Below are positions 58,845 through 64,000 of a DNA stretch of 64,000 nt, piece after piece. A program made the position numbers and the translations under genes. Position 1 is the stretch's first letter. Each line of letters starts with the position of its first letter. This DNA is from Fimbriiglobus ruber (lineage in GTDB: Bacteria; Planctomycetota; Planctomycetia; Gemmatales; Gemmataceae). The stretch is from contig NZ_NIDE01000017.1 in NCBI RefSeq assembly GCF_002197845.1, positions 248,001-312,000 of the forward strand. Direction: 5' to 3'. Below the pieces are notes generated by a model. That model made no database searches. It saw nothing but the letters and a program-made list of their open reading frames with translations, and was not told where the DNA came from.

Positions 58845-59623
58845 TCAACAGGCGCCGACCCCGCTCGTCGGTTGCCCGGCCAACGCCCGCTGGACCAGGC
58901 ACCGGACGTCATCCAGGAACGACTGCCGGAGCATCCAGTCCAGGTATCCGGGATCCCTCCCGCCCACCTCGTCCAGCGGTTGCCCCGCATACTTGCCGAA
59001 CGCGAACACGATTCGCTGGCGGTCGTCCCGCCGGAACCGCCGGGCCACGTCGACGTCGGTCAGAGTGGCGTACAAGGCGGCCGGGGTCGCGGGCAGTTGG
59101 TACGCCCCGACCTGGCGGTCGAGTACCTCGGCCGCGGCCCGCACGTCGGTCACGGCCGAGTGGGCCCCGGTGTGGTCCCGGCCGACGTAGAACCGGACCG
59201 CGCTGGCCAGATCCCGGGGCTCCTTTCGGCGGTACACGTCGAGGGCATCAAGGACGGCCCGTCCGGCCACCTTGAACCGGAGGCCAACTCGGGCGAACTC
59301 GGCGGTCAAGAGCGGGAGATCGAACCCGGCAACGCCGAACCCGGCGAGATCGACGTCCTTCAGGCGGGCGAACAGGTCGTGGGCGAGGGCGCGGAAGGGC
59401 GGGGCGGTGGCCACGTCCGCGTCCCCGATCCCGTGGACGGCAGTAGCCGCCGGTGGAATCGGGACGCCGGGGTTGATTCGCCGCCGGTACCCGTCGGCCA
59501 AACCGCCCGGGCGAAGGGTCAGGACCGCGATCTCGACGACCGGTCGGCCGCCGGGTCGACCCCGGTGGTTTCGACGTCGAGGACGGCCAGCGGGCGGGTC
59601 AGGTGGGACAGCTTGAACTTCAT
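58845..59623 (-). pseudogene. DnaQ-like 3'-5' exonuclease, frame-shifted
   Basis: The first frame starts at ATG 59623 (MKFKLSHLTRPLAVLDVETT, exonuclease motif I with DxE) and shifts near 59542; adding one base gives GVDPAADRVVEIAVLTLRPG and joins the second frame (ADGYRRRINPGVPIPPAATA ... VHGIGDADVA). Motif II is DLAGFGVAGFDLPLL, motif III HTGAHSAVTDVRAAAEVL. The C-terminal part (RRFRRDDRQRIVFAFGKYAG) is like the domain seen after exonucleases of the same type. If intact it would degrade DNA 3'-5' or proofread. It sits between the recombinase and a small gene, as in a mobile element. Confidence 0.82.
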
Positions 59624-59870
59624 GATGATCTCCGAGGAGGGAATACGCGGTCGTCGTCTCCTCGCGGTACTCGCGGGAGAACGGGCGTTGGGGACGGGAC
59701 GAACGGTTCTGGGGAAAACAGGGGTGTGCCCGAACGGACCATCACCGAGGTGTCGGTGGTCGGTCGTGGGCGACGACAACGGCTCGAACGGAACGGCGGG
59801 GTGGCGACCGGGCGATTGATCTCACGCGGCCGTAGGACCGAGCGAGCCAGATGGGTGATGTCGGACAGGG

Positions 59871-60062
59871 TTATCCATCCCGATTTCGAGCGTTCGACTG
59901 TGACGGCGGGACCGGAGGCACGTCCCGGGAATCCTTCCGGCGGGCGCGGTCGGTGATCAACCGGGCCAGCAGGTCGAGGAGGGCCTGGACGGCGCGGGCG
60001 TCCGGCGAGGGGCGGTCGGCACCGGCCGACGGGACGGGTGGCGGGGCCCGGCGGAGCGACAT
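59871..60062 (-). CDS. Small arginine-rich protein, 63 aa
   Basis: ATG 60062 has AAAGGA upstream. The product begins MSLRRAPPPVPSAGADRPSP, has a likely helix AVQALLDLLARLITDRARRK, and ends charged. I do not recognise the family. It lies downstream of recombinase 2 on the same strand, and its helix could bind DNA or another protein. Similar short frames occur in this block only, so a role tied to the element is plausible. Confidence 0.55.
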   Translation of the reverse strand: MSLRRAPPPVPSAGADRPSPDARAVQALLDLLARLITDRARRKDSRDVPPVPPSQSNARNRDG

Positions 60063-60279
60063 GGGCAGTCCTTTCGTAGTAGCGGGGCCGAAACGACAGC
60101 CGGCCGGGCCGCCGCCGCACTCGTGTACGACGACGCTCCGGCCGGCGGAAATCGATGCGGGTCCGTTGCGGCCCCAGGGAAACGGCTAACGCGCCTCACA
60201 GGTTATGCCGGTATTCCGGGCAATATTTAGCCGACTGCGCGAGGTCAGCCGGCGCCGCCCGCCGCACCCCTGGAAACGC

Positions 60280-62849
60280 CTATTGTTCGCCGCCCGCCGT
60301 CTCAGCCGCGACCCGGTAGACCGTGTTCACCGAACACTCGACGGCGACCGCGATGTCCGCCGGGCGTTCGCCCCGGGCGAGTCGGGCCGCGATGTCCCGG
60401 CGAACGTCCATCCCGACGTACACGAACCGGCCTCGGGGTGGCTTCTTCCCGGCCCGTGCCGCCGCTTCCATGTCGGCCCGATGAGCGTGATCATACGCTC
60501 GCCGGACGGTCGCCTCCCCGACCCCGAACCGGGCCGCGATCGTCGTGAACGGCAGGCACTCGTCGTCCCGCAACCGGCCGACCTCGGCCGCGTGGGCGAC
60601 GTACCACGGGATGCCCCCGCCCGTGCCAGTCCGCGTCCCGGCCACTTTCGTCTTCGGCTTCGCCCCGGTGGTCGCGAACCGAAGGGCGTCCCGGGCGAGG
60701 GAATACTCGATGTCCAAAGCGGCCGCGATACCGCCGAGCGTTGCCCCGGCGTCGCTCATGCCCTTCGCGCACGGAGCCAGTTCGGCGTACCGCGGGACGA
60801 AGTCCACCCGCATCTCGACCGGCACGGCCGTTGTCCAATCGCGGGTCCGCAGGTACTCCCACGTATCCGCGGTTGGACAATCCGCCGGACCGCCCAACTG
60901 GGCCAGAACGAGCCCCACGGTCAGGGCGAATTTCGCGACCCAGACGGCCCCGCGCTTCCCGGGCGTCTTCTCCTGGGTCACCTCGACCGGGCCGGTCAGG
61001 GCGTGGAGAACGGGGGCGGCCGCCGCGATGTCGCCTGCCAGCAACCTGTGGAGGTCGGTCAGCCAGTGCGTCACGTCGGCTTCGGTCAACGACGGCAACG
61101 GGGTCGGCCGCCGGGTCTCGATCTCGTGCAGTTGGGCGCGCAACTCCCGCAGTCGCTTCTCGTGCCCAGCGATCTGGGCCGCGACCGCATCCAGTCCGCC
61201 GGTCCCCGCCCCGCGCTCGCACAGCGCGATCAGCCGGTCCCGCTTCCGCTCGACCTCCCGGATCAGGGTCCGCACCGGGTCCGGATCCTCAACCGGGCGG
61301 GCGGCGTCCGCGGCCAGAACCGCGTTGGCCGCGGACGTCAGTGCGGTAACGAACGCCGGGTCGACCAACCGCCCCCGGACGACCTCGACCACGGAACGCT
61401 CGACGTGACGAATCGACTTGTACGTGGTCAACTGGCAACCGTGCTTGGCATCCTTGCCGTTCCCACAGAAGAAGCTGGCGTACTTCCCGGATCGGCCGAG
61501 GATGAGCGAGGACTTGCAGTACCCGCAGTCCGGGCGGACCAGGACGGTCGGGTAGACCGACGTCCGGGTCGGGTTCTCGTCGGCCGGGCCGCCGGCCGAC
61601 TTCCGGTGGGCGGCCTTAATCTCGGACAACCGCTGCTGGGCCTTGGCCCACAGTTCGTCCGAGATGATCCGCAGGTGCGGCACGTCCCGCCGCTTCCACT
61701 CGTCCTGCGGCCGAGCCTTGACCTCGACCCGACCGGTCTCCGGATCCCGGACCTGATACGTCATCCCGTACCACTCGACCCCGATGTACGTCTCGCGGGT
61801 CAGCATCTTGACGACCTTTCGGCGGGTCCACATCCCCCCGTCAACGCCCGCCTGGTTGAACGTCCGGGCGATTCGGCCCGGACTCCAGTTGGCCTCGGCG
61901 AACCTGCGGAACCCTTCCCGGATCTGTTCGGCCGCCTCGGGGGCGATGACCTTTTCCCGAATGAGCCGTCCGTCGTCGTCCCGCCGGATTTCCCCGTTGG
62001 GGTCCGTGGCGCCCACCAGCGTGTATCCGAACGCCGCCGGGCCCAGGTTTTTGCCTCGCCCGAACCCGTCGGCCATCTCCCGGCGGACCTTGGCCCGGAG
62101 TTGATCGACGAACCACTCGTGGAGCATGGCGAAGACGTGAAGCATCATCTTCGACTGCGGGTTCTCGGTGTCGAACCCATCGCTCGCCCCAACGATCCGC
62201 CGACGGGCGTCGGCGGCCAACTTCCCGAGTTTGAGCGACTCGATGGCGTCCCGGCTGGCCCGTCCGAGTTCGTCGATGTACAGACAGGTGAGAGCCCCCC
62301 GGGACCGGATTTCAGGACGGCCTTGGCCATCCGGTACCCGCGGCGGGCGGCGGTGGTGCCGGACACGGCCGCGTCCGCGAACACGTACGCCCACGGGACG
62401 AACACCCGGTCCTGGGCGGCCCGTTCGAGGACGTTCTTGAGCTGCTGGTCGAGGGACCGGGGGTTGGAGTGGTCGCACAAGTACCGCAGGTAGACGGCCC
62501 CGAGTCGAACCCCCGCGGGCCCACCGACCGGGGTGACGTCGGTTCGCTCGTCGGTGAACCGGTCGCAGAACGCGGCGGCCAGTTCGATGGCCTTGGCACG
62601 GGTCGGTTTGGGCACGACCCAGGCCCGCACCAGGTCGGGCCACAACCGAGCCTGAAAGCTAAGGTAGGTCGTGGCCAATTCGATGCGGGCGGTCTCGTCG
62701 GGCAACCCCCGCGCGTCGGACGCCGCGGAGGGCGGACCGACGTCGGGGGCGTGCGGGGGATCCGTCTTGCGGCCGGTGCCGCGGGGGTCCGCGTTGTTGT
62801 CGTGGTCGGGCGACCGTTCCGTTCGGCCGTCTGACTTGTTCCGAGCCAT
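60280..62849 (-). pseudogene. Large serine recombinase 2, frame-shifted, catalytic serine absent
   Basis: ATG 62849 is preceded by GAGGTG. The first frame reaches ~62303; adding one G to a G-run restores AVLKSGPGGALTCLYIDELG and the frame to 60280. The catalytic domain has the motif GAVYLRYLCDHSNPRSLDQQ where a serine is expected after R-Y; here the residues are L-C. The recombinase domain (GKNLGPAAFGYTLVGA), a zinc ribbon (PDCGYCKSSLILG, FFCGNGKDAKHGC), a coiled coil and a C-terminal HTH-like segment (RPADIAVAVECSVNTVYRVA) follow. At about 855 residues it is larger than many of the family. It may be inactive or use another residue. Confidence 0.85.
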
Positions 62850-62910
62850 GAGACACCTCACCAGTGGAGGTGCCGGGTGTCACCGCTCTTGACCCAGTGG
62901 GCCAAAATCG

Positions 62911-62950
62911 GTGACTATTCGTGAGAAGTCGTGAGTACGGGTGACCATTC
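62911..62950. repeat. Four GTGA motifs phased at 10 bp upstream of recombinase 2
   Basis: GTGA begins at 62911, 62921, 62931 and 62941, and the units GTGACTATTC and GTGACCATTC bracket the group. They lie 62-101 bp upstream of the recombinase 2 start. Phasing by one helical turn places them on one face of DNA. They may be an operator or an attachment-site arm. Confidence 0.6.
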
Positions 62951-62999
62951 CTGATCCGTCGCAACAGCCACACGGCAGGATAGTTATGGACGAAACGCT

Positions 63000-64000
63000 G
63001 TAAGCATTCGGTAAACCCATCTCCTGCATTTTACGTCCGTTCGGTGCGTACGTGCCCGTCTTCGGAGGCATGAGCCTCGAAGGACGACGGTCGGATGGCC
63101 TACCGGGATGATGTCACGACGTGTCCGTCGGGCGGGGTTCGCGATCCTGCGACCACGCGCGTTTCTGCTCGTCCGACAGGTTCCAGGGGAGATCCCGTTC
63201 GGCGTCCGCGGGTACTTCCCCTCCGGCCTCCGCGCAGGCCGTCAGGTACGCCGTCAGCCACGCGTGCGGGTTGAGATTCGCCAGGGACAGGGTCTGAAAC
63301 AGGCGGAACAGCATGGCCGCGAGTCGGCCACTCCACTCGGCCCCGGACCCGTAATAATTCTTGCGACCGACGACCGGCCCCCGTTGCGCCCGCTCGGCCG
63401 TGTTGTGATCCAACGGCACGTCCGGTTGGTCGAGGAACACGGTCAATCCGGCCCAGTGGTTCGCCAGGCTCTGCAGGACTTTCCTCCGGGCGGGTGGCAA
63501 CTGGGGGTCGGCTAACTCGTCGTCGCGTTGGGTCCGCATGGCCTCGACGTGGTCGCGCACCCGCTGGTCGGCCTCCGTCCGGGGCCGCGGAACGGCCGCC
63601 GGGAGGGGGGTCGCGTTCCGTCGCTCGTCGCTCCGGTGATACAGGCGACCGATGCGGGCGACCCAGCCGTCGGCCCACGCGGTGTGTTCCGGGCGTCCCT
63701 TCCGGACGCGGAGGAAATCTCGACGGACGTGGGCCCAACAGAACGCCAGGACGAGGGTCCCGCTCTGGACGGCCGCCATCGCCTGGTAAGCCGAGTACCG
63801 ATCGACGACCCGGGTGCCCTCGGCGTCGTCCCCGAAGTGCGCGTCCGGGGTCTCGCGGCCCCGCGTCGGTGAGAGTACGAACACGACCACGTCGGCCGCA
63901 GGAAACACCCACAGATACCAGCGGTGACCGGCGTTCCCCTCAACCGTGACGAACACCTGCCACCGCGTCTCGTCGGCGTGCCAGAACGTCTGCTCCTGCG
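63000..64000 (-). mobile_element. IS66-type element, cut by window end
   Basis: The end starts GTAAGCATTCGG at 63000, typical of IS66 terminal repeats beginning GTAA. The transposase reads from beyond 64000 to 63114. Only one end is visible. Confidence 0.65.
63114..64000 (-). CDS. IS66-family transposase, partial
   Basis: The frame is open to the window edge with FWHADETRWQVFV, the first catalytic aspartate region of IS66 transposases, then TRVVDRYSAYQAM, FCWAHVRRDFLRV and the C-terminal TAERAQRGPVVGRKNYYGSG. The N-terminal part lies outside the window, so intactness cannot be judged. It differs in sequence from the IS66 copy at 52.4 kb, so these are two distinct elements. Confidence 0.88.
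   Translation of the reverse strand, partial: QEQTFWHADETRWQVFVTVEGNAGHRWYLWVFPAADVVVFVLSPTRGRETPDAHFGDDAEGTRVVDRYSAYQAMAAVQSGTLVLAFCWAHVRRDFLRVRKGRPEHTAWADGWVARIGRLYHRSDERRNATPLPAAVPRPRTEADQRVRDHVEAMRTQRDDELADPQLPPARRKVLQSLANHWAGLTVFLDQPDVPLDHNTAERAQRGPVVGRKNYYGSGAEWSGRLAAMLFRLFQTLSLANLNPHAWLTAYLTACAEAGGEVPADAERDLPWNLSDEQKRAWSQDREPRPTDTS

Noticed and set aside
58453-63000. Prophage
   Set aside because: Only recombinase, exonuclease and small genes are present; no capsid, tail, terminase or lysis gene is seen.

Overview
The window reads as the chromosome of a planctomycete, most likely of the family Gemmataceae. It has high GC with strongly GC-biased third codon positions. Its marker families are typical of that group: a DUF1549/DUF1553 protein followed by a DUF1501 protein, a DUF1559 prepilin-like protein, an ECF sigma factor fused to a WD40 propeller, an ECF sigma factor next to a Ser/Thr kinase with an FGE-sulfatase domain, and many transposases. 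No species is assigned.

Layout. 1-6.5 kb (+): a cell-envelope cluster resembling a Tol/Exb energy-transducing system, made of a large surface protein ending in TPRs, one ExbB/TolQ and two ExbD/TolR subunits. 6.6-10.1 kb (+): the DUF1549/DUF1553 and DUF1501 pair. 10.2-14.6 kb: two head-to-tail genes on the minus strand that encode 7 and 9 copies of a 74-residue repeat. Each is followed on the plus strand by a copy of the 3' end of the DUF1501 gene. 14.7-28.5 kb: mostly intact housekeeping, envelope and regulatory genes (DUF2784, pseudouridine-5'-phosphate glycosidase, TlpA-like thioredoxin, hybrid histidine kinase, prepilin-like protein, sigma-WD40 fusion). This part also holds a 72-nt tRNA-like gene that looks like a diverged initiator tRNA, and a gene-poor 0.9-kb stretch with a large hairpin and T-run. 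29-37.8 kb: a very long protein of unknown function, a kinase-FGE protein with its ECF sigma factor, and a secretin-N-like secreted protein. 37.9-44.8 kb: two IS1634-like copies around a decayed serine recombinase, with a further insertion sequence whose transposase appears to need -1 frameshifting. 45-50.8 kb: an island of normal genes (lipid/diacylglycerol kinase, membrane methyltransferase, PQQ-like propeller, TipA-type MerR regulator). 50.9-58.1 kb: a nest of five insertion sequences (IS4, IS66, IS1182, IS701, IS5 types), one inside another. 58.4-62.9 kb: a minus-strand block with a second large serine recombinase, a DnaQ-like exonuclease and two small genes, which could be part of an integrative element. 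63-64 kb: the start of another IS66-type element that runs off the window.

A pattern across the second half is that many reading frames are broken by what looks like the loss of one base, often in a short G/C or A run (the long unknown protein, the kinase, both recombinases, the exonuclease and several transposases). Genes in the first 28 kb are uninterrupted. This may be sequencing error or real decay, and it affects how the split genes below should be read.

Functions come from protein motifs and known families. No database search was possible, and boundaries of insertion sequences come from terminal repeats and target duplications that can be seen directly.
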